64,000 nt of DNA from Pterois miles (lineage: Eukaryota > Chordata > Actinopteri > Perciformes > Scorpaenidae), in contig CAMQGK010000008.1 of the NCBI GenBank assembly GCA_947000775.1, forward strand, positions 6,102,501-6,166,500, read 5' to 3'. The position numbers and the translations under genes are program-made. Every line of letters starts with the position of its first letter. Positions within the stretch are counted from its first letter, which is position 1. Below, piece after piece: positions 49,126 through 61,929 of this stretch. Under the pieces are notes generated by a model. It did no database searches, was not told where the DNA came from, and saw nothing but the letters and a program-made list of their open reading frames with translations.

Positions 49126-50985
49126 ATTCTATGGTGAGCAAAAGTCATTTCGTGAAATGTTGTAAAACTTTACAAAAAAAACGCCATAGTATAGTATGTC
49201 GAAATTTTTCGCAGAAAACGTCAAATTTTTTTGAACTTGATAAAAACCATGAAAACGGTCGTATTATAGCATGTAGAATGATTCTATGGTGAGCAAAAGT
49301 AATTTTGTAAAATGTTGTAAAATTTTACAAAAAAGATGCCATAGTATAGTATGTCGAAATTTTTCTACGAACACGTCAAATGTTTTTGATGTTTAAAAAA
49401 ACCATGAAAACGGTTTTATAATAGCATGTAGAATGATTCTATGGTGAGCAAAAGTAATTTCGTGAAATGTTGTAAAATTTTACAAAAAAAGCACCATAGT
49501 ATAGTATGTCGAAATTTTTCGACGAAACCGTCAAATTTTTTTTATGTTGGAAAAAAACATGAAAACGGTCGTATTATAGCATGTAGAATAATTCTATGGT
49601 GAGCAAGTCATTTCGAGAAATGTTGTAAAATTTTACAAAAAACGCCATAGTATAGTATGTAGAAATTTTTCGACGAAAACGTGAAACGTTTTTGATGTTG
49701 AAAAAAACCGTGAAAACGGTCGTATTATAGCATGTAGAATGATTCTATGGTGAGCAAAAGTAATTTTGTAAAATGTTGTAAAATTTTACAAAAAAACGCC
49801 ATAGTATAGTATGTCGAAATTTTTCGACGAAAACGTCAAATTTTTTTGATATTGAAAAAAACCATGAAAACGGTCATGTTATAGCATGTAGAATGATTCT
49901 ATGGTGAGCAAAAGTCATTTCGTGAAATGTTGTAAAACTTAACAAAAAAACGCCATAGTATAGTATGTCAAAATTTTTCGCAGAAATCGTCAAATTTTTT
50001 TGAAGTTGATAAAAACCATGAAAACGGACGGATTATAGCATGTAGAATGATTCTATGGTGAGCAAAAGTCATTTCGTGAAATGTTGTAAAATTTTACAAA
50101 AAAAGCACCATAGTATAGTATGTCGAAATTTTTCGACGAAACCGTCAAATTTTTTTTATGTTGGAAAAAAACATGAAAACGGTCGTATTATAGCATGTAG
50201 AATAATTCTATGGTGAGCAAAAGTCATTTCGTGAAATGTTGTAAAATTTTACAAAAAACGCCATAGTATAGTATGTCGAAATTTTTCGACGAAAACGTGA
50301 AACGTTTTTGATGTTGAAAAAAAACGTGAAAACGGTCGTATTATAGCATGTAGAATGATTCTATGGTGAGCAAAAGTAATTTTGTAAAATGTTGTAAAAT
50401 TTTACAAAAAAACGCCATAGTATAGTATGTCGAAATTTTTCGACGAAAACGTCAAATGTTTTTGATGTTTAAAAAAAAACATGAAAACGGTCTTATTATA
50501 GCATGTAAAATGATTCTATGGTGAGCAAAAGTCATTTCGTGAAATGTTGTAAAATTTTACAAAAAAAAGTCATAGTATAGTATGTCGAAATTTTTCGAAG
50601 AAAACGTCAAATTTTTTTGATGTTTGAAAAAAACACAAAAACGGTCTTATTATAGCATGTAGAATGATTCTATGGTGAGCAAAAGTCATTTCGTGAAATG
50701 TTGTAAAATTTTACAAAAAAAACGCCATAGTATAGTATGTCGAAATTTTTCGACGAAAACGTGAAACGTTTTTGATGTTGAAAAAAAAACATGAAAACGG
50801 TCTTATTATAGCATGTAGAATGATTCTATGGTGAGCAAAAGTAATTTTGTAAAATGTTGTAAAATTTTACAAAAAAATCGCCATAGTATAGTATGTCGAA
50901 ATTTTTCTATGAAAACGTCAAATGTTTTTGATGTTTAAAAAAACCATGAAAACGGACAGATTATAGCATGTAGAATGATTCTATG
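49126..50985 (+). repeat. 12-monomer block, second copy
   Basis: Tandem partner of 47270-49125, with the same monomer order and a few substitutions (for example a shorter AGCAAGTCATTTCGAG monomer near 49600). Confidence 0.75.
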
Positions 50986-52344
50986 GTGAGCAAAAGTCAT
51001 TTCGTGAAATGTTGTAAAATTTTACAAAAAAAACGCCATAGTATAGTATGTCGAAATTTTTCGACGAAAACGTCAAATTTTTCTGATGTTGGACAAAAAC
51101 ATGAAAACGGTCGTATTATAGCATGTAGAATGATTCTATGGTGAGCAAAAGTCATTTTGTGAAATGTTGTAAAATTTTACAAAAAAAACGGCATAGTATA
51201 GTATGTCGAAATGTTTCGCCGAAAACGTCAATTTTTTTTGAAGTTGAAAAAAACCATGAAAACGGTCGGACTATAGCATGTAGAATGATTCTATGGTGAG
51301 CAAAAGTCATTTTGTGAAATGTTGTAAAATTTTACAAAAAAACGCCATAGTATAGTATGTCGAAATTTTTCGACGAAAACGTGAAACTTTTTTGATGTTG
51401 AAAAAAAACATGAAAACGGTCTTATTATAGTATGTAGAATTATTCTATGGTGAGCAAAAGTCATTTCGTGAAATGTTGTAAAACTTTACAAAAAAAACGC
51501 CATAGTATAGTATGTCGAAATTTTTCGACGAAAACGTGAAACGTTTTTGATGTTGAAAAAAACCATGAAAACGGTCGTATTATAGCATGTAGAATGATTC
51601 TATGGTGAGCAAAAGTAATTTTGTAAAATGTTGTAAAATTTTACAAAAAAACGCCATAGTATAGTATGTCGAAATTTTTCGCAGAAAACGTCAAATTTTT
51701 TTGAAGTTGATAAAACCATGAAAACGGACGGATTATAGCATGTAGAATGATTCTATGGTGAGCAAAAGTCATTTCGTGAAATGTTGTAAAACTTTACAAA
51801 AAAAACGCCATAGTATAGTATGTCGAAATTTTTCGACGAAAACGTCAAATTTTTCTGATGTTGGACAAAAACATGAAAACTGTCGTATTATAGCATGTAG
51901 AATGATTCTATGGTGAGGAAAAGTCATTTCGTGAAATGTTGTAAAATTTTACAAAAAAACGCCATAGTATAGTATGTCGAAATTTTTCTACGAAAACGTG
52001 AAACGTTTTTGATGTTGAAAAAAAACATGAGAACGGTCTTATTATAGCATATAGAATGATTCTATGGTGAGCAAAAGTCATTTTGTGAAATGTTGTAAAA
52101 TTTTACAAAAAAAGTCATAGTATGTCGAAATTTTTCGAAGAAAACGTCAAATTTTTTTGATGTTGGAAAAAAACATGAAAAAGGTCTTATTATAGCATGT
52201 AGAATGATTCTATAGTGAGCAAAAGTAATTTTGTAAAATGTTTTAAAATTTTACAAAAAAACGCCATCGTATAGTATGTCGAAATTTTTTGACGAAAACG
52301 TCAAATTTTTTTGATATTGAAAAAAACCATGAAAACGGACAGAT

Positions 52345-55300
52345 TATAGCATGTAGAATGATTCTATGGTGAGCAAAAGTAATTTTGTAAAATGTTGTAA
52401 AATTTTACAAAAAAAACGCCATAGTATAGTATGACGAAATTTTTCGCAGAAAACGTCAAATTTTTTTGAACTTGATAAAAACCATGAAAATGGTCGTATT
52501 ATAGCATGTAGAATGATTCTATGGTCAGCAAAAGTCATTTCGTGAAATGTAAAATTTTACAAAAAAACGCCATAGTATAGTATGTCGAAATTTTTCGCCG
52601 AAAACGTCAATTTTTTTTGATGTTGGAAAAAAACATGAGAACGGTCCTATTATAGCATGTAGAATGATTCTATGGTGAGCAAAAGTAGTTTTGTAAAATG
52701 TTGTAAAATTTTACAAAAAAATCGCCATAGTATAGTATGTCGAAATTTTTCGACGAAAACGTGAAACGTTTTTGATGTTGAAAAAAAACATGAAAACGGT
52801 CGTATTATAGCATGTAGAATGATTCTATGGTGAGCAAAAGTCATTTTGTGAAATGTTGTAAAATTTTACAAAAAAAGTCATAGTATATAGTATGTCGAAA
52901 TTTTTCGAAGAAAACGTCAAATTTTTTTGATGTTGGAAAAAAACATGAAAACGGTCTTATTATAGCATGTAGAATGATTCTATGGTGAGCAAAAGTCATT
53001 TCGTGAAATGTTGTAAAATTTTACAAAAAAAACGCCATAGTATAGTATGTCGAAATTTTTCGCCGAAAACGTCAAATTTTTTAAGTTGAAAAAAACATGA
53101 GAACGGTCTTATTATAGCATGTAGAATGATTCTATGGTGAGCAAAAGTCATTTCGTGAAATGTTGTAAAATTTTACAAAAAAAACGCCATAGTATAGTAT
53201 GACGAAATTTTTCGACGAAATCGTGAAACGTATTTGATGTTGAAAAAAACATGAAAACGGTCGTATTATAGCATGTAGAATGATTCTATGGTGAGCAAAA
53301 GTCATTTCGTGAAATGTAAAATTTTACAAAGAAACGCCATAGTATAGTATGTCGAAATTTTTCGCAGAAAACGTCAAATTTTTTTGAACTTGATAAAAAC
53401 CATGAAAATGGTCGTATTATAGCATGTAGAATGATTCTATGGTGAGCAAAAGTCATTTCGTGAAATGTAAAATTTTACAAAGAAACGCCATAGTATAGTA
53501 TGTCGAAATTTTTCGCAGAAAACGTCAAATTTTTTTGAAGTTGATAAAAACCATGAAAACGGACGGATTATAGCATGTAGAATGATTCTATGGTGAGCAA
53601 AAGTAATTTTGTAAAATGTATTAAAATTTTACAAAAAAAGACATAGTATAGTATGTCGAAATTTTTCGACAAAAAGTGAAACATTGTTGATGTTGGAAAA
53701 AAACATGAGAACGGACAGATTATAGCATGTAGAATGATTCTATGGTGAGCAAAAGTCATTTCGTGAAATGTTGTAAAATTTTACAAAAAAAACGGCATAG
53801 TATAGTATGTCGAAATTTTTCGACGAAAACGTGAAACGTTTTTGATGTTGAAAAAAAACATGAAAACGGTCGTATTATAGCATGTAGAATGATTCTATGG
53901 TGAGCAAAAGTAATTTTGTAAAATGTTGTAAAATTTTACAAAAAAACGCCATAGTATAGTATGTTGAAATTTTTCGATGAAAACGTCAAATGTTTTTGAT
54001 GTTTAAAAAAACCATGAAAACGGACAGATTATAGCATGTAGAATGATTCTATGGTGAGCAAAAGTCATTTCGTAAAATGTTGTAAAATTTTACAAAAAAA
54101 ACGCCATAGTATAGTATGTCGAAATTTTTCGCAGAAAACGTCAAATTTTTTTGAAGTTGATAAAAACCATGAAAACGGACAGATTATAGCATGTAGAATG
54201 ATTCTATGGTGAGCAAAAGTCATTTCGTGAAATGTTGTAAAATTTTACAAAAAAACGGCATAGTATAGTATGTCGAAATTTTTCGACGAAAACGTCAATT
54301 GTTTTTGATATTTAAAAAAAACATGAAAACGGTCTTATTATAGCATGTAGAATGATTCTATGGTGAGCAAAAGTAATTTTGTAAAATGTTGTAAAATTTT
54401 ACAAAAAAAACGCCATAGTATAGTATGTCGAAATTTTTCGACGAAAACGTGAAACGTTTCTGTTGTTTGAAAAAAACATGAAAACGGTCGTATTATAGCA
54501 TGTAGAATGATTCTATGGTGAGCAAAAGTCATTTTGTGAAATGTTGTAAAACTTTACAAAAAAACGCCATAGTATAGTATGTCGAAATTTTTTGACGAAA
54601 ACGTCCAATTTTTTTGAACTTGATAAAAACCATGAAAACGGTCGTATTATAGCATGTAGAATGATTCTATGGTGAGCAAAAGTAATTTTGTAAAATGTTG
54701 TAAAATTTTACAAAAAAACGCCATAGTATAGTATGTCGAAATTTTTCGCAGAAAACGTCAAATTTTTTTGAAGTTGATAAAAACCATGAAAACGGACGGA
54801 TTATAGCATGTAGAATGATTCTATGGTGAGCAAAAGTCATTTCGTGAAATGTTGTAAAATTTTACAAAAAAAACGCCATAGTATGGTATGACGAAATTTT
54901 TCGACGAAATCGTGAAACGTATTTGATGTTGAAAAAAACATGAAAACGGTCGTATTATAGCATGTAGAATGATTCTATGGTGAGCAAAAGTCATTTCGTG
55001 AAATGTAAAATTTTACAAAAAAACGCCATAGTATAGTATGTCGAAATTTTTCGACGAAAACCTCAAATGTTTTTGATGTTTAAAAAAACCATGAAAACGA
55101 TCTTATTATAGCATGTAGAATGATTCTATGGTGAGCAAAATTAATTTTGTAAAATGTTGTAAAATTTTACAAAAAAACGCCATAGTATAGTATGTCGAAA
55201 TTTTTCGCAGAAAACGTCAAATTTTTTTGAACTTGATAAAAACCATGAAAATGGTCGTATTGTAGCATGTAGAATGATTCTATGGTGAGCAAAAGTCATT

Positions 55301-55995
55301 TCGTGAAATGTAAAATTTTACAAAAAAACGCCATAGTATAGTATGTCGAAATTTTTCGCCGAAAACTTAAATTTTTTTTGAAGTTGAAAAAAACCATGAA
55401 AATGGTTGGACTATAGCATGTAGAATGATTCTATGGTGAGCAAAAGTCATTTCGTGAAATGTTGTAAAATTTTACAAAAAAACGCCATAGTATAGTATGT
55501 CGAAATTTTTCTACGAAAACGTCAATCTTTTTTGATGTTGGAAAAAAACATGAGAACGGTCTTATTATAGCATGTAGAATGATTCTATGGTGAGCAAAAG
55601 TCATTTTGTGAAATGTATTAAAATTTTACAAAAAAAGTCATAGTATAGTATGTCGAAATTTTTCGACAAAAAGTGAAACATTGTTGATGTTGGAAAAAAA
55701 CATGAGAACGGACAGATTATAGCATGTAGAATGATTCTATGGTGAGCAAAAGTAATTTTGTGAAATGTTGTAAAATTTTACAAAAAAACGCCATAGTATA
55801 GTATGTTGAAATTTTTCTATGAAAACGTCAAATGTTTTTGATGTTGAAAAAAACCATGAAAACGGACAGATTATAGCATGTAGTATGGTTCTATGGTGAG
55901 CAAAAGTCATTTCGTAAAATGTTGTAAAATTTTACAAAAAAAACGCCATAGTATAGTATGTCGAAATTTTTCGACGAAAACGTCAAATTTTTTTG
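52345..55995 (+). repeat. ~24-monomer block, first copy
   Basis: Rare variants recur at 3838-3845 bases: the GGTCAGCAAAAG monomer (52523 and 56361), GTATGGTATGACG (54881 and 58724) and TAGTATGGTTC (55881 and 59726). The frames at 52344-52844 and 56182-56682 translate identically. Confidence 0.8.
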
Positions 55996-56182
55996 ATGTT
56001 GGAAAAAAACACAAAAACGGTCTTATTATAGCATGTAGAATGATTCTATGGTGAGCAAAAGTCATTTCGTGAAATGTTGTAAAACTTTACAAAAAAAACG
56101 CCATAGTATAGTATGTCGAAATTTTTCGACGAAAACGTGAAACGTTTTTGATGTTAAAAAAAAACCATGAAAACGGTCGTAT

Positions 56183-59100
56183 TATAGCATGTAGAATGAT
56201 TCTATGGTGAGCAAAAGTAATTTTGTAAAATGTTGTAAAATTTTACAAAAAAAACGCCATAGTATAGTATGACGAAATTTTTCGCAGAAAACGTCAAATT
56301 TTTTTGAACTTGATAAAAACCATGAAAATGGTCGTATTATAGCATGTAGAATGATTCTATGGTCAGCAAAAGTCATTTCGTGAAATGTAAAATTTTACAA
56401 AAAAACGCCATAGTATAGTATGTCGAAATTTTTCGCCGAAAACGTCAATTTTTTTTGATGTTGGAAAAAAACATGAGAACGGTCCTATTATAGCATGTAG
56501 AATGATTCTATGGTGAGCAAAAGTAGTTTTGTAAAATGTTGTAAAATTTTACAAAAAAATCGCCATAGTATAGTATGTCGAAATTTTTCGACGAAAACGT
56601 GAAACGTTTTTGATGTTGAAAAAAAACATGAAAACGGTCGTATTATAGCATGTAGAATGATTCTATGGTGAGCAAAAGTCATTTTGTGAAATGTTGTAAA
56701 ATTTTACAAAAAAAGTCATAGTATATAGTATGTCGAAATTTTTCGAAGAAAACGTCAAATTTTTTTGATGTTGGAAAAAAACATGAAAACGGTCTTATTA
56801 TAGCATGTAGAATGATTCTATGGTGAGCAAAAGTCATTTCGTGAAATGTTGTAAAATTTTACAAAAAAAACGCCATAGTATAGTATGTCGAAATTTTTCG
56901 CCGAAAACGTCAAATTTTTTTAAGTTGAAAAAAACATGAGAACGGTCTTATTATAGCATGTAGAATGATTCTATGGTGAGCAAAAGTCATTTCGTGAAAT
57001 GTTGTAAAATTTTACAAAAAAAACGCCATAGTATAGTATGTCGAAATTTTTCGACGAAATCGTGAAACGTTTTTGATGTTGAAAAAAACATGAAAACGGT
57101 CGTATTATAGCATGTAGAATGATTCTATGGTGAGCAAAAGTCATTTCGTGAAATGTAAAATTTTACAAAAGAAACGCCATAGTATAGTATGTCGAAATTT
57201 TTCGCAGAAAACGTCAAATTTTTTTGAACTTGATAAAAACCATGAAAATGGTCGTATTATAGCATGTAGAATGATTCTATGGTGAGCAAAAGTCATTTCG
57301 TGAAATGTAAAATTTTACAAAGAAACGCCATAGTATAGTATGTCGAAATTTTTCGCAGAAAACGTCAAATTTTTTTGAAGTTGATAAAAACCATGAAAAC
57401 GGACGGATTATAGCATGTAGAATGATTCTATGGTGAGCAAAAGTAATTTTGTAAAATGTATTAAAATTTTACAAAAAAAGACATAGTATAGTATGTCGAA
57501 ATTTTTCGACGAAAACGTGAAATGTTGTTGATGTTGGAAAAAAACATGAGAACGGTCTGATTATAGCATGTAGAATGATTCTATGGTGAGCAAAAGTCAT
57601 TTCGTGAAATGTTGTAAAATTTTACAAAAAAAACGGCATAGTATAGTATGTCGAAATTTTTCGACGAAAACGTGAAACTTTTTTGATGTTGAAAAAAAAC
57701 ATGAAAACGGTCGTATTATAGCATGTAGAATGATTCTATGGTGAGCAAAAGTAATTTTGTAAAATGTTGTAAAATTTTACAAAAAAAACGCCATAGTATA
57801 GTATGTTGAAATTTTTCTATGAAAACGTCAAATTTTTTTGATGTTGAAAAAAACCATGAAAACGGACAGTATTATAGCATGTAGAATGATTCTATGGTGA
57901 GCAAAAGTCATTTCGTGAAATGTTGTAAAATTTTACAAAAAAAACGCCATAGTATAGTATGTCGAAATTTTTCGCAGAAAACGTCAAATTTTTTTGAAGT
58001 TGATAAAAACCATGAAAACGGACGGATTATAGCATGTAGAATGATTCTATGGTGAGCAAAAGTCATTTCGTGAAATGTTGTAAAATTTTACAAAAAAAAC
58101 GGCATAGTATAGTATGTCGAAATTTTTCGACGAAAACGTCAAATGTTTTTGATATTTAAAAAAAACATGAAAACGGTCTTATTATAGCATGTAGAATGAT
58201 TCTATGGTGAGCAAAAGTCATTTCGTGAAATGTTGTAAAATTTTACAAAAAAACGCCATAGTATAGTATGTCGAAATTTTTCGACGAAAACGTCAAACTT
58301 TTCTGTTGTTGATAAAAAACATGAAAACGGTCGTATTATAGCATGTAGAATGATTCTATGGTGAGCAAAAGTCATTTTGTGAAATGTTGTAAAACTTTAA
58401 AAAAAAACGCCATAGTATAGTATGTCGAAATTTTTTGACGAAAACGTCCAATTTTTTTGAACTTGATAAAAACCATGAAAACGGTCGTATTATAGCATGT
58501 AGAATGATTCTATGGTGAGCAAAAGTAATTTTGTAAAATGTTGTAAAATTTTACAAAAAAACGCCATAGTATAGTATGTCGAAATTTTTCGCAGAAAACG
58601 TCAAATTTTTTTGAAGTTGATAAAAACCATGAAAACGGACGGATTATAGCATGTAGAATGATTCTATGGTGAGCAAAAGTCATTTCGTGAAATGTTGTAA
58701 AATTTTACAAAAAAAACGCCATAGTATGGTATGACGAAATTTTTCGACGAAATCGTGAAACGTATTTGATGTTGAAAAAAACATGAAAACGGTCGTATTA
58801 TAGCATGTAGAATGATTCTATGGTGAGCAAAAGTCATTTCGTGAAATGTAAAATTTTACAAAAAAACGCCATAGTATAGTATGTCGAAATTTTTCGACGA
58901 AAACCTCAAATGTTTTTGATGTTTAAAAAAACCATGAAAACGATCTTATTATAGCATGTAGAATGATTCTATGGTGAGCAAAATTAATTTTGTAAAATGT
59001 TGTAAAATTTTACAAAAAAACGCCATAGTATAGTATGTCGAAATTTTTCGCAGAAAACGTCAAATTTTTTTGAACTTGATAAAAACCATGAAAATGGTCG

Positions 59101-59835
59101 TATTGTAGCATGTAGAATGATTCTATGGTGAGCAAAAGTCATTTCGTGAAATTGTAAAATTTTACAAAAAAACGCCATAGTATAGTATGTCGAAATTTTT
59201 CGCCGAAAACTTAAATTTTTTTGAAGTTGAAAAAAACCATGAAAATGGTTGGACTATAGCATGTAGAATGATTCTATGGTGAGCAAAAGTCATTTCGTGA
59301 AATGTTGTAAAATTTTACAAAAAAAACGCCATAGTATAGTATGTCGAAATTTTTCGACGAAAACGTCAATCTTTTTTGATGTTGGAAAAAAACATGAAAA
59401 CGGTCTTATTATAGCATGTAGAATGATTCTATGGTGAGCAAAAGTCATTTTGTGAAATGTATTAAAATTTTACAAAAAAACGTCATAGTATAGTATGTCG
59501 AAATTTTTCGACAAAAAGTGAAACATTGTTGATGTTGGAAAAAAACATGAGAACGGACAGATTATAGCATGTAGAATGATTCTATGGTGAGCAAAAGTAA
59601 TTTTGTAAAATGTTGTAAAATTTTACAAAAAAACGCCATAGTATAGTATGTTGAAATTTTTCTATGAAAACGTCAAATGTTTTTGATGTTTAAAAAAACC
59701 ATGAAAACGGACAGATTATAGCATGTAGTATGGTTCTATGGTGAGCAAAAGTCATTTCGTAAAATGTTGTAAAATTTTACAAAAAAAACGCCATAGTATA
59801 GTATGTCGAAATTTTTCGACGAAAACGTCAAATTT
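56183..59835 (+). repeat. ~24-monomer block, second copy
   Basis: Near-identical to 52345-55995, with scattered single-base and one-base-indel differences. The blocks diverge after the TAGTATGGTTC monomer, at about 55995 and 59835. Confidence 0.8.
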
Positions 59836-61929
59836 TTTTGAAGTTGATAAAAACCATGAAAACGGACAGATTATAGCATGTAGAATGATTCTATGGTGAG
59901 CAAAAGTCATTTCGTGAAATGTTGTAAAATTTTACAAAAAAAACGGCATAGTATAGTATGTCGAAATTTTTCGACGAAAACGTCAATTGTTTTTGATGTT
60001 TAAAAAAAACATGAAAACGGTCTTATTATAGCATGTAGAATGATTCTATGGTGAGCAAAAGTAATTTTGTAAAATGTTGTAAAATTTTACAAAAAAAACG
60101 CCATAGTATAGTATGTCGAAATTTTTCGACGAAAACGTGAAACGTTTCTGATGTTGGACAAAAACATGAAAACTGTCGTATTATAGCATGTAGAATGATT
60201 CTATGGTGAGCAAAAGTCATTTCGTGAAATGTTGTATAACTTTACAAAAAAACGCCATAGTATAGTATGTCGAAATTTTTCGCAGAAAACGTCAAATTTT
60301 TTTGAAGTTGATAAAAACCATGAAAACGGACGGATTATAGCACGTAGAATGATTCTATGGTGAGCAAAAGTCATTTCGTGAAATGTTGTAAAATTTTACA
60401 AAAAAAACACCATAGTATAGTATGACGAAATTTTTCGACGAAATCGTGAAACGTATTTGATGTTGAAAAAAACATGAAAACGGTCGTATTATAGCATGTA
60501 GAATGATTCTATGGTGAGCAAAAGTCATTTTGTGAAATGTTGTAAAACTTAACATAAAAAACGCCATAGTATAGTATGTCGAAATTTTTCGCAGAAAACG
60601 TCAAATTTTTTTGAAGTTGATAAAAACCATGAAAACGGACGGATTATAGCATGTAGAATGATTCTATGGTGAGCAAAAGTCATTTCGTGAAATGTTGTAA
60701 AATTTTACAAAAAAAACGGCATAGTATAGTATGTCGAAATTTTTCGACGAAAACGTGAAACGTTTTTGATGTTGAAAAAAACATGAAAACGGTCGTATTG
60801 TAGCATGTAGAATGATTCTATGGTGAGCAAAAGTAATTTTGTAAAATGTAAAATTTTACAAAAAAATCGCCATAGTATAATATGTCGAAATTTTTCGATG
60901 AAAACGTCAAATGTTTTTGATGTTTAAAAAAACATGAAAACGGTCGTGTTATAGCATGTAGAATGATTCTATGGTGAGCAAAAGTCATTTCGTGAAATGT
61001 TGTAAAATTTTACAAAAAAAGTCATAGTATAGTATGTCGAAATTTTTCGCAGAAAACGTCAAATTTTTTTGAAGTCGATAAAAACCATGAAAACGGACGG
61101 ATTATAGCATGTAGAATGATTCTCTGGTGAGCAAAAGTAATTTTGTAAAATGTTGTAAAATTTTACAAAAAAAACGGCATAGTATAGTATGTCGAAATTT
61201 TTCGACGAAAACGTCAAATGTTTTTGATGTTTAAAAAAACACATGAAAACGGTCTTATTATAGCATGTAGAATGATTCTATGGTGAGCAAAAGTCATTTC
61301 GTGAAATGTTGTAAAATTTTACAAAAAAACGCCATAGTATAGTATGTCGAAATTTTTCGCCGAAAACATAAATTTTTTTTGAAGTTGAAAAAAACCATGA
61401 AAATGGTTGGACTATAGCATGTAGAATGATTCTATGGTGAGCAAAAGTCATTTCGTGAAATGTTGTAAAATTTTACAAAAAAAACGCCATAGTATAGTAT
61501 GTCGAAATTTTTCGACGACAACGTCAAACGTTTTTGATGTTTAAAAAAAACATGAAAACGGTCTTATTATAGCATGTAGAATGATTCTATGGCGAGCAAA
61601 AGTCATTTCGTGAAATGTAAAATTTTACAAAAAAAACGCCATAGTATAGTATGTTGAAATTTTTCTATGAAAACGTCAAATGTTTTTGATGTTGAAAAAA
61701 ACCATGAAAACGGACAGATTATAGCATGTAGAATGATTCTATGGTGAGCAAAAGTCATTTCGTGAAATGTTGTAAAATTTTACAAAAAAAACGCCATAGT
61801 ATAGTGTGTCGAAATTTTTCGACGAAAACGTAAATTTTTTTTTAATGTTGGAAAAAAACATGAGAACGGTCTTATTATAGCATGTAGAATGATTCTATGG
61901 TGAGCAAAAGTCATTTCGTGAAATGTTGT

